Position numbers and translations under genes: made by a program. A stretch of 64,000 bases of DNA from Burkholderia sp. D-99 (GTDB taxonomy: Bacteria > Pseudomonadota > Gammaproteobacteria > Burkholderiales > Burkholderiaceae): the NCBI RefSeq assembly GCF_011605345.1, contig NZ_JAAOXM010000002.1, positions 558,001 through 622,000 of the forward strand. Direction: 5' to 3'. Under the pieces are notes generated by a model. The model was not told the origin of the DNA and did not search any database. It was given only the letters and a program-made list of their open reading frames with translations. This document shows positions 17,912-25,574 of the stretch, piece after piece; positions within the stretch are counted from its first letter, which is position 1, and every line of letters begins with the position of its first letter.

Positions 17912-18841
17912 TCAACGCACCCAGCCGCGCGCCAGAAGGGGAACATCCCACGGGGATTCGTCGCCGATATAGTCCGCGAGGAATTCGACCAGCGCCTTCA
18001 CCTTCAACGCCTGTCGCTGCGTTGCGGGATAAACGGCGGCGAAGCTCAGCGGCGCGAGCTGATAGTCGGTCAGGATCGGGACCAGGCGGCCCGCGACGAG
18101 CGCATCGCTCGCCACGAGCGTGGGCAGGCAAACGACGCCGCCACCGGTCAGCGCGTACTCGCGCAGCAGGTGCACGGAGTTCGAGCGGATCATTCCCGGC
18201 AGCTCCATTTCGACGACCTCGTCGCCGCGCGTCATCGTCCAGCGGTTGCGCGACGGATAGCCCGAATACAGCGCGGTCGTATGCTGCAGCAGGTCGCGCG
18301 GATGTTGTGGCGCACCATGCGCGTCGAGGTAGGCGGGCGACGCGCAGAAGAGGCGCCTGACGGTGAACAGCCGCCGTTCGATCAGCGACTCGGAGATCGG
18401 CGGAAAGATCTGGAACGCGATGTCGAACCCTTCTTCGACAGGATCGACGACACGGTCATTGACGATCACGTCGAGCTGGATGCCCGGGTAGCGCCGGTTG
18501 AATTCCATCAACGGCGCGCCGAAGTGATCGAGCGCGAAACCGGGCAGCATCTGGATGCGCAGCCGCCCGGTGGGCGTGGCGCGAAGCTCGCGCATCTGGT
18601 CCGTCAACTCGTTGACGCGCCCCACCACCTCCGCACACTCGCGATAAAACGCCTCGCCCACTTCCGACAGGCGCACGTGGCGGGTGCTGCGATGGAACAG
18701 CGGCGCGTTGACGAACTTCTCGAGCTGCTGGATGCGGTTCGTCACGACCGAGCTGGTCACGCCGAGCTGCCGCGCCGCCTCGGCGAAGCTGCTCGCCTCC
18801 GCCACCCTGACGAATGCCTCGATGCTCAGAAACCGGTCCAT
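17912..18841 (-). CDS. LysR-family regulator of the hydroquinone operon
   Basis: 309 residues. The N-terminal winged HTH (FLSIEAFVRVAEASSFAEAA, ending in VVTNRIQQLE, about 4-42) is followed by a periplasmic-binding-like effector domain (RLRIQMLPGFALDHFGAPLM onward). It is encoded on the same strand as, and directly before, the dioxygenase genes, not divergently as is more usual. The 115-bp gap to the first catabolic gene holds the T-N11-A box at 17883. In para-nitrophenol degraders a LysR protein (PnpR) activates the same gene set, so this is the likely counterpart. The co-inducer is not predictable. Confidence 0.9.
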   Translation of the reverse strand: MDRFLSIEAFVRVAEASSFAEAARQLGVTSSVVTNRIQQLEKFVNAPLFHRSTRHVRLSEVGEAFYRECAEVVGRVNELTDQMRELRATPTGRLRIQMLPGFALDHFGAPLMEFNRRYPGIQLDVIVNDRVVDPVEEGFDIAFQIFPPISESLIERRLFTVRRLFCASPAYLDAHGAPQHPRDLLQHTTALYSGYPSRNRWTMTRGDEVVEMELPGMIRSNSVHLLREYALTGGGVVCLPTLVASDALVAGRLVPILTDYQLAPLSFAAVYPATQRQALKVKALVEFLADYIGDESPWDVPLLARGWVR

Positions 18842-18987
18842 GCCGCGCCCTTTTTCGACAGCGAAACCGGCAGTCTACCCGTGCGAATGTCGGGCGGTGT
18901 CATGCGGAAGGCGTCACTGTGTCATCCAATCGATGTCAATCGCCGATCGCACCGCGCGCCGCCTGCGCCGCCCGGCCCGCGCGGGCC

Positions 18988-20241
18988 TTACCGTGATTGC
19001 TCGCCGGCCGCCAGTTCCGGTTGCACGGCCACGCGACGCTGCAGCACGGCCGGCGCGGTTTCCTTCAGCAGCAGGCTGACCAGGATGCCCAGCACGACCG
19101 CGCCCATCGGCAGCCACAGAATGTTCTGGATGCCAAAGTGTGCGGCGACGTAGCCGCCCATCGCCGGCGCGATGCCGCCGCCGAAGATCTCGCCGACGCC
19201 GACCACCACGCCGATCGACGTCGACACGAGCCCGACGGGCGCGGCCTCCGTCGCCACCGGGCCGGACAGCAGCGACACCAGGCCGAGCGTGAAGAACGAC
19301 GCGACAAACAGGACCCCGAACAGCGCGAACGGCTGCGGGCCGAGGCCACGGAAGAGATAGAGCATCACGGCCGTCCCCACGAAGCCGACGATGCTTGCGA
19401 GGCGGCGCCCGACCAGGTCGGACAGGCCCGGCAACCCGAACTGCCCGAGAAAGCCGCCGAAGCCGATCGCCGACACGACGAGGCCCATCTTCTGCGTGCC
19501 GAGCGCCAGGTAATCGGTCAGGTACAGCGGCAGCAGCGCGCCGAGCACGAATACGCCCGTCATCGCGCAGCACAGTGCGGCCATCGCCACGAGGATGTTG
19601 CGGCTCCTGAGCACATGGCCGAGCGACGCCGGAGCATGCTCCGACGCGACGGCCTTCGTCACCTTCGGCTCACGGATGACGAAGAACATGAGCGCGCCGA
19701 GGATCAGGCCGGGAACGGCCACGAGCGCAAAGACCCAGCGCCATGACACGAAACCGAGCAGCTGCGTCGCGATGATCGGCGACAGCGCAAGCCCGAACAG
19801 CGCGAAGCCGCTTTGCTGCAGGCCGAGGTTCAGCCCGCGCCGCCGCGGATGCGACGCGTCGGCCGTCGCGGCAAAGCTCGTCGGGCAGAACGAGCCCTCC
19901 GCGACACCCATCAGGCCGCGAATCGCGATCAGGCCGAGCAGCCCGCCCGCGAGCCCCGAGAAGCCCGACAGCAGCGAGAACGCGATGATGGCCGGAATCA
20001 GCACCTTCCTGCGGCCGATCTTGTCGGAGATGCCGCCCATCAGCGCCGCGAAGATGCCCCACGACAGGCCGAGCACGCCGATGCAGTTGCCGACGTCCTG
20101 CGCGGTCAGGTTGAGGTCCTTCATGATCGAAGGGAACAGCGGCGCGATCAGCCAGCGGTCGAGGCCGACCAGCCCGAAGCCGAGCGCCAGCAGCGTGACC
20201 GCCTTCCACTCATAGGAGGTATCCCACTCGTTTGCTTTCAT
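18988..20241 (-). CDS. MFS transporter, aromatic acid/metabolite type
   Basis: A 12-helix major facilitator of 417 residues. The start is at 20241, with GGAGACGGAA just upstream. The first helix has LGFGLVGLDRWLIAPLFPSI, with the D-R pair typical of the aromatic/anion symporter group. Loop 2-3 has the MFS signature GGISDKIGRRKVL, repeated in the second half as GLSDLVGRRLASI. It is encoded upstream of the LysR gene on the same strand, 146 bp away. The LysR-type box at 20443 is 202 bp before the start codon, linking it to the ring-cleavage operon. Uptake of hydroquinone precursors or export of a toxic intermediate are both possible. Confidence 0.88.
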   Translation of the reverse strand: MKANEWDTSYEWKAVTLLALGFGLVGLDRWLIAPLFPSIMKDLNLTAQDVGNCIGVLGLSWGIFAALMGGISDKIGRRKVLIPAIIAFSLLSGFSGLAGGLLGLIAIRGLMGVAEGSFCPTSFAATADASHPRRRGLNLGLQQSGFALFGLALSPIIATQLLGFVSWRWVFALVAVPGLILGALMFFVIREPKVTKAVASEHAPASLGHVLRSRNILVAMAALCCAMTGVFVLGALLPLYLTDYLALGTQKMGLVVSAIGFGGFLGQFGLPGLSDLVGRRLASIVGFVGTAVMLYLFRGLGPQPFALFGVLFVASFFTLGLVSLLSGPVATEAAPVGLVSTSIGVVVGVGEIFGGGIAPAMGGYVAAHFGIQNILWLPMGAVVLGILVSLLLKETAPAVLQRRVAVQPELAAGEQSR

Positions 20242-20442
20242 TTCCGTCTCCGTGGACACAGGTTCGCCTGCGCGCGCCGGAGCGCCTGCGCATGAGCCAG
20301 GTCCGATGTCTTTTGTGTGCGACGCGAATCGCGAGGAAGTGCCGGCCGCCGTTCCGGTTCGACGCGTTGAGTTCAATCAGCCGACGCCACCACGATAGGT
20401 GGAACACCGTCGGTCGGGTATCGAACAACCGGCGAACGCGTC

Positions 20443-20459
20443 ATTCGCGAAACGCAAAT
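20443..20459. promoter_or_regulatory. second copy of the LysR-type operator
   Basis: ATTCGCGAAACGCAAAT is the palindromic partner of the box at 17883. Compared on the same strand they differ only at the degenerate arm position and the 3-nt centre, and both are followed by AATC. It lies upstream of the MFS gene (start 20241) and 331 bp from the oppositely directed desulfurase, so the MFS gene is the more likely target. The rest of 20242-20640 shows no gene. Confidence 0.6.
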
Positions 20460-20654
20460 AATCGGGGGCCGTGCCGGGAAGTGGCGGCGCGCAGGCGCGG
20501 CGCGAATGGCCGCGGCGTTGAAGTGGCGTTCACGCACGTTGCTCGGGGGGATTCCCTCATAGACAGGGGCGATTCCCCCCCCCCCGCGCTGCATCCGCAG
20601 CGGGCCCGGCCCCGCGTTCGAGGGCGGCTGCGCCCTGCCGGACTCGCATGGAAA

Positions 20655-20705
20655 CAATTTCCCCCATTCCACATATGAAGAAAACGTTATTCCATATAAA
20701 GCGGT
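20655..20705 (+). promoter_or_regulatory. AT-rich promoter/operator region before the desulfurase fusion
   Basis: A sharply AT-rich island in GC-rich DNA, with two related boxes: ATTCCACATATGAA (around 20669) and ATTCCATATAAA (around 20693), about 24 bp apart. Spacing of about two helical turns suggests paired regulator sites or -35/-10 surroundings. The boxes are 85-120 bp before the ATG at 20790. No regulator is identified. Confidence 0.35.
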
Positions 20706-20789
20706 ATCAGCGACCAACTTTGGATCCTTTTTCCCTCCTGCCCCCCGTATCATTTCTCCCATTCTGAAAGAACAGAGCAAGAGACGGAC

Positions 20790-22280
20790 ATGAGCCAACC
20801 CACCACGCTGCACTACCTCGACTACGCGGCCACGACGCCCGCCGATCCCCGCGTGATCGAAGCGATGACCGCCTGCCTCGGCTTCGACGGCATCTTCGGC
20901 AATCCCGCATCGAGCTCGCACGCCGCCGGCCGGCTGGCGAAAGACAAGGTCGAACAGGCACGTGCGCAAGTCGCCGCGCTGATCGGCGCGGATGCCGACG
21001 AGATCGTCTGGGCGTCGGGGGCCACCGAATCGAACAACCTCGCGCTGAAGGGCTATGCGGAAAACGCGACCGACCAGCGCCACCTGCTCACGAGCCGCAT
21101 CGAGCACAAGGCCATTCTCGACACGATGGCGAACCTGTCGAAGCACGGCATGTCGGTCACGTTCCTGACACCCACGCGCGACGGCGAGATCACCGCCGAC
21201 GCCGTCGCTGCCGCCATCGGCCCCGATACGGGCCTCGTGTCGCTGATGCTCGTGAACAACGAGCTCGGCACGCTCACCGACATCGGCGCCATCTCCCGCG
21301 TCGTGCATGCCGCGGGCGCGCTGCTCCACGTCGACGCCGCGCAGGCGCTCGGCAAGACGCCGATCGACGTGCGCGCGCTCGGCATCGACATGCTGTCGAT
21401 GTCCGCGCACAAGGTGTACGGCCCGAAGGGCATCGGCGCGCTGTTCGTCCGCCGCGACATCGCGGCCCGGATCGCGCCTCAGATTCACGGCGGCGGGCAC
21501 GAGCGCGGCCTGCGCTCGGGCACGCTCGCGACGCATCAGATCGTCGGCATGGGCGTGGCATGCGAACTGGCCGCGGAAAAGCTCGACGGCGAAGCCGCAC
21601 GGATCGCGGCGCTCGCCGCGCGCCTGACGAGCGCGCTGGCCGCGCTCGGCGATGTCACGCAGAACGCGGCCACGGCGCGCCGCATCCCGCATACGCTGAG
21701 CCTGACGGTCAATGCACCCGGCTTCTTCCCGTTCATGCTCGACGAAGCGCTTGCCGTGTCGTCGACCTCCGCGTGCAACTCGGCCAGCGGTGCACCGTCG
21801 CACGTGCTGACCGCGATGGGCCTCGATGCGGAAACGGCGAGCCGCACCGTGCGCGTGAGCTTCGGCCGCTTTACGACGGAACAGGACGTCGATTTCGCGA
21901 TCGCCTGTTTCCGCCAGGCGATCGAGCAGTGTCGCGCGACGGCCGCGAGCGGGTTTTCCGCTTCGCGGCAGATCACGCCGGCCGACCTGAAGGCGATCCG
22001 CAATGCCGGCTTCCGCTCGGTGATCTGCAACCGGCCCGACGGCGAAGGCGTCGACCAGCCGGCGTTCGACGAGATCGCCGCGGCGGCCCGCGAACTGGGC
22101 CTCGAAGCGCGCTACCTGCCGGTCGAGCGCGACCGCATCGGCGATGCGGAAGTCGATGCATTCGGTGCGCTGATCGATACACTGCAGAAGCCGGTGCTCG
22201 CGTACTGCGGAAGCGGCAGCCGGGCCGGCATGCTGTGGAATCGTCTGTCCGCCCGGCGCACGGCCCCGGTCTCGGCCTGA
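20790..22280 (+). CDS. cysteine desulfurase fused to a DUF442/TIGR01244-type domain
   Basis: A 496-residue two-domain protein. Residues 1-380 are an IscS/NifS-type PLP enzyme: LDYAATTPADPRVIEAM at the start, the PLP lysine K208 in SMSAHKVYGPKGIG, and the catalytic persulfide Cys329 in SSTSACNSASGAPSHVL. Residues about 388-496 form a DUF442-like domain (ITPADLKAIRNAGFRSVICN to LAYCGSGSRAG) with Cys473 and Arg478 in a C-x4-R phosphatase/sulfurtransferase loop. The fusion suggests direct hand-over of persulfide sulfur from Cys329 to Cys473, replacing a separate rhodanese. It is a single gene under its own AT-rich promoter, with no isc/suf neighbours. Confidence 0.9.
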   Translation: MSQPTTLHYLDYAATTPADPRVIEAMTACLGFDGIFGNPASSSHAAGRLAKDKVEQARAQVAALIGADADEIVWASGATESNNLALKGYAENATDQRHLLTSRIEHKAILDTMANLSKHGMSVTFLTPTRDGEITADAVAAAIGPDTGLVSLMLVNNELGTLTDIGAISRVVHAAGALLHVDAAQALGKTPIDVRALGIDMLSMSAHKVYGPKGIGALFVRRDIAARIAPQIHGGGHERGLRSGTLATHQIVGMGVACELAAEKLDGEAARIAALAARLTSALAALGDVTQNAATARRIPHTLSLTVNAPGFFPFMLDEALAVSSTSACNSASGAPSHVLTAMGLDAETASRTVRVSFGRFTTEQDVDFAIACFRQAIEQCRATAASGFSASRQITPADLKAIRNAGFRSVICNRPDGEGVDQPAFDEIAAAARELGLEARYLPVERDRIGDAEVDAFGALIDTLQKPVLAYCGSGSRAGMLWNRLSARRTAPVSA

Positions 22281-22555
22281 ACCCGCGCACCGCCGCGTGA
22301 CGCGGCACCGCCCCGCGTTCGCGTGCGAAGCTGAAGCGCCGATGCTTCGATGCGCTGCCGGGCAGTGGCGTCGAGAACGTCAGCAGTGCAGATTCACCCG
22401 GATCGAACTCGACGCGACTCCCGTCGCGCATCCTGAATCCCCACGCCGCGACTTCACCGCCAGGAAAGCGGCACACGATCAGGCTTCGATCGGGCAAGCC
22501 CGGGTGCCGGTGAAATCCGGCACAATGGCCGTCGTGTCCGTCCCCCGAAACCTCA
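22281..22555. other. 275-bp gap without a supported gene
   Basis: Several overlapping frames stay open on both strands because of high GC content, but none has a convincing start, RBS or family. The minus-strand text RMRDGSRVEFDPGESALL looks protein-like, yet no start with an RBS accompanies it. Confidence 0.5.
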
Positions 22556-22975
22556 ATGCCCTGCCCGTCACATTCCCGCGCGTGGAAGCGCGCCGACGCT
22601 GACGCACCGTCTGCCGACAGCCCGTGCAACCGGCGGCGGGCCAGCCGGGCCGCCGTGCTGCTGCTTGCCGCGAGCGTCGCTGCGTGTGACGCGACGCCGG
22701 TACCGGACCGGCTCTCGGACCTCGACGCGACCTACGCGATGCAGGAGCGATTCGGCCTCGGCGACGTCATGGTGTTTCTCGGGTCCTGCATCGGCGCCAA
22801 ACACCCGACTTACCCGGGCCAGGCCGCCTGCACCGTGGCCATCCGCTCGAACGGCCACGGGTCGGAAACGCAGGCCGATTTTCACTGGAACGGGAAGAAA
22901 TGGGTGGCCGAGCCCACCGAGTCGCGAGACCTCCTGCCCTATCCCGATCCCCAGCTCGCAGGGTTGGTGAAGTAA
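22556..22975 (+). CDS. putative lipoprotein
   Basis: 139 residues. After a polar leader of about 30 residues comes a hydrophobic run and lipobox (AAVLLLAASVAAC, Cys44), so the mature protein would be lipid-anchored. The remainder (VMVFLGSCIGAKHPTYPGQA, QADFHWNGKKWVAEPTESRD) is globular-looking and resembles no family I know; the two Cys of SC-x12-C could form a disulfide. The leader is long and Arg-rich, so a later, non-standard start is possible. It is convergent with the DJ-1-like lipoprotein gene (16-bp gap). Confidence 0.55.
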   Translation: MPCPSHSRAWKRADADAPSADSPCNRRRASRAAVLLLAASVAACDATPVPDRLSDLDATYAMQERFGLGDVMVFLGSCIGAKHPTYPGQAACTVAIRSNGHGSETQADFHWNGKKWVAEPTESRDLLPYPDPQLAGLVK

Positions 22976-22991
22976 GCGCGCACGACGCCCG

Positions 22992-24095
22992 CTACTCCGG
23001 GTACTCCAGTTGCAGTGCGACCCAGCCCGATGTCGCGTTGCCGTAGCGCGCCGCGATGTCTCCGAGTACCCCCGGAAGCACCGACTCGCCACGCCGCCCT
23101 GCCGGTATCGTCACGCGCGCGTGACGGACATTCGCCGGCTGCGCCAGCAACCGCAGCCCGTGCCTCGACTCGATCACGCGCGCGTCTGCCGTCGCGACGA
23201 CGTCACTGCGCCAGGTCCGCGCCCATGCGTCGGCGGTCAATGCAACCGGAAGCTCGTCAAACCCGCCTTCGACCGGAAGATCGAACGTCTCGTGCCGCCA
23301 GAACGCGAGGCGGTTCGTCAACGCGACCGCGATCGAACGCGCAGTCAACGCGAACCGGCTACCGTCGTGAACGTCGCTCCATGCCTGCGCGCCGATGCTC
23401 CGCGCAGTCTCGCGCGCCGCTGCCGGCCCGGCCAGCGCACTCACCAATGCCAGCGAAGCGGGAATCGACGCCGACACGCCGGTCGTCGTCATGACGTCGC
23501 GGTCCATCACATAGCGGCGATCGTCGACCCACGTCGTCCCGGCAAAGCGGCGACGCAGGCCGTCGCGCGAATACCAGTGGGACGTCGCCGTGCGATGCTG
23601 AAGCAGGCCTGCGTTCGCGAGGACTTCCGCGCCATCGCAGATCGCCACCATCGTCGCGCCGGCAATGGCCTGCTTGCGCAACCACGCCAGCACCGCCGGC
23701 CGGTCGGCGCGGTGCAGCGCGGGTACGATCACGACATCCGCCCCGGCGGGAACGGTCGCGTCGAAGCGGTCGAAGGTCGTGTCGGCCAGCATGCGCAGCG
23801 CGGGCATCAGTTCGACCTCGCCTGCGTCGGCCGACACGGCGACGACATCAGCCACACCGGACGTCTTCAGAATCGCGTACGGAACGATGAAATCGGTCGT
23901 CTCCGTTCCAGCGTTGTCCGCGACGATCGCCACGAGCGGCCGCCCGCGGCCCGCCTTCGGCGCGCCGATCGTCAGCGCGCCGGCGACCGGCAGTGCGTCC
24001 TCCGCCCTCACCGGTGCCGGCCGCCCCGCTGCGCACGCACCCAGCATCGCGCCCACGAACAGCACTGCCACGCCTGTCTTCCGTACCCGCATCAT
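22992..24095 (-). CDS. DJ-1/PfpI-domain lipoprotein
   Basis: 367 residues with an N-terminal lipobox (VLFVGAMLGAC, Cys20 or 21) and a DJ-1/PfpI (GATase1-like) domain at about 50-240. Core pieces are VAIVADNAGTETTDFIVPYA and TMVAICDGAEVLANAGLL, whose Cys is the nucleophile-elbow cysteine. ATSHWYSRDGLRRRF follows. The C-terminal 130 residues are of unknown type. A start one codon later (24092) is equally good. It is divergent from a GlxA-type regulator that carries the same DJ-1 fold in the cytoplasm; the 85-bp gap implies shared control. Export of a DJ-1 domain is unusual; ligand or substrate is unknown. Confidence 0.8.
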   Translation of the reverse strand: MMRVRKTGVAVLFVGAMLGACAAGRPAPVRAEDALPVAGALTIGAPKAGRGRPLVAIVADNAGTETTDFIVPYAILKTSGVADVVAVSADAGEVELMPALRMLADTTFDRFDATVPAGADVVIVPALHRADRPAVLAWLRKQAIAGATMVAICDGAEVLANAGLLQHRTATSHWYSRDGLRRRFAGTTWVDDRRYVMDRDVMTTTGVSASIPASLALVSALAGPAAARETARSIGAQAWSDVHDGSRFALTARSIAVALTNRLAFWRHETFDLPVEGGFDELPVALTADAWARTWRSDVVATADARVIESRHGLRLLAQPANVRHARVTIPAGRRGESVLPGVLGDIAARYGNATSGWVALQLEYPE

Positions 24096-24180
24096 TCACC
24101 CGCATCAGTCGATTGCACGTCCGGAAAATTACAAGGATCATGCTCGCGGTCACAAGGACAACTCCACCGCACTTTCCGCC

Positions 24181-25191
24181 ATGTCCCAGTCAACCTGTTC
24201 GGCACGCGACATCGTTGTCGTCGGCTTCGAAGGCGTCCAGTCGCTCGACATCACGGGCCCGATGGAAGTGTTCGCGGTCGCGAACCGCCACCTTCCCGTC
24301 CACGCGGTGCCGTACCGGCTCACGCTCGCGTCGCAACACGGGGGCGACATCGTCACGCACGCGGGCCTGCGCCTTGCCGGTACGGCCGCGCTGGCGGCAC
24401 TGCCGGGACGGATCGACACGATCGTCGTCGGCGGCGGCGATGAAGCGGCGCTGCGACACGCCGCGTCGGAAGCCGGCGTGCTGCCGTGGCTGCGCGCACG
24501 CATCGCCAACACGCGGCGAATCGCGAGCATCTGCACGGGGGCGTTCGTGCTCGCCGCGGGCGGATGGCTGGACGGCAAGCGCGCGACCACGCACTGGAAC
24601 CAGTGTTCGACGCTGCAAGCACTCTGCCCCGACGCGCGGATCGAACCGGACGCGATCTACGTGAGCGATCCGCCGTTTCATACGTCGGCCGGCGTAACGG
24701 CCGGCATCGATCTGTGTCTTGCACTCGTCGAGGCGGACTGCGGTGCGCCGACCGCGCTCGCGGTCGCACGCGAACTCGTGCTGTTCGTGCACCGTCCCGG
24801 CGGACAGGCGCAGTTCAGTGTCGGGCTCGATATCCAGGCCAACGCGACGCCGCGCATGCGGACGCTGCTCACCGGGATCGCCGACGATCCGACCGGCGAT
24901 CTCGGCGTCGCCGCGCTGGCCGCACGGATGCACATGAGCGAACGCACGTTTGCACGCAACTTCCTCAAGGAAACCGGGCGATCGCCCGCGCAGTTCGTCC
25001 TGGCGGCACGCGTCGAGCGCGCGAAGGCGCTGCTCGAGCGGGCCGACTGGCCGCTCGAACGCATCGCCGAGCGGTCAGGGTTCGGCAGCGTCGACGCGTT
25101 GCAGCGCGCGTTCGCGAAGCAGGTCGGCGTTTCGCCGCGCGACTATCGCGCACGCTTCGGCGTACAACCCGACAGGCCGCAGATCGCGTAG
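24181..25191 (+). CDS. GlxA-family transcriptional regulator (DJ-1 + AraC HTH)
   Basis: 336 residues. The N-terminal domain (about 10-195) is DJ-1/PfpI-like: DIVVVGFEGVQSLDITGPME, then RIASICTGAFVLAAGGWLDG with the elbow Cys, then RATTHWNQCSTLQ. The C-terminal AraC domain has LGVAALAARMHMSERTFARN with FLKETGRSPAQFVLAARVER, and PLERIAERSGFGSVDALQRA. Members of this family (ArgR, GbdR, CdhR) sense amino-acid or betaine-like molecules and activate catabolism or transport. The amino-acid permease at 25575 is downstream on the same strand, and the DJ-1 lipoprotein is divergent. Confidence 0.92.
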   Translation: MSQSTCSARDIVVVGFEGVQSLDITGPMEVFAVANRHLPVHAVPYRLTLASQHGGDIVTHAGLRLAGTAALAALPGRIDTIVVGGGDEAALRHAASEAGVLPWLRARIANTRRIASICTGAFVLAAGGWLDGKRATTHWNQCSTLQALCPDARIEPDAIYVSDPPFHTSAGVTAGIDLCLALVEADCGAPTALAVARELVLFVHRPGGQAQFSVGLDIQANATPRMRTLLTGIADDPTGDLGVAALAARMHMSERTFARNFLKETGRSPAQFVLAARVERAKALLERADWPLERIAERSGFGSVDALQRAFAKQVGVSPRDYRARFGVQPDRPQIA

Positions 25192-25267
25192 GTCGCCAGC
25201 CGGCCGGCCACGCAGACGGATCGCCCGCCGTTGACGCAACCCGCCGCCACGCGGGCTCGCGTGTCAC

Positions 25268-25305
25268 CGTTCGCGCGTCAACGTTCGCGCGTCAACGTTC
25301 GCGCT
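25268..25305. repeat. 14-bp tandem repeat in a 383-bp gap
   Basis: CGTTCGCGCGTCAA is repeated twice exactly (25268-25295) and a third copy begins (CGTTCGCGC). A short Pro-codon-like CCCCAG/CCCAAG run follows near 25325-25345. The rest of 25192-25574 holds only the permease leader; no gene is seen. Confidence 0.7.
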
Positions 25306-25574
25306 TCCCGCGACCGCCGCCGCCCCAAGCCCCCAGCCCCCAGCCCGACGCCCACCGCCCTCGAATGGTGCATCCCTCCGGATTTTCACTACGTTGCCGA
25401 AATCTGATAGAGCCGGGAGATTTGATTTCATACCGTTCACGCATCGGACTGGAAAGCGATTGCCGCTCGACCCCGGCATCGCGAGCCGCCGACGAATCCC
25501 AGGAGCGGGCCGGATTGCACGGCCCGGGCGGCGATGACGGTCCTGCCACGCAGGACATTCGTGACGGAGCGACC

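Noticed and set aside
22297..22602. 101-codon plus-strand frame after the desulfurase
   Set aside because: It overlaps the better-supported lipoprotein start and lacks an RBS; composition looks non-coding.
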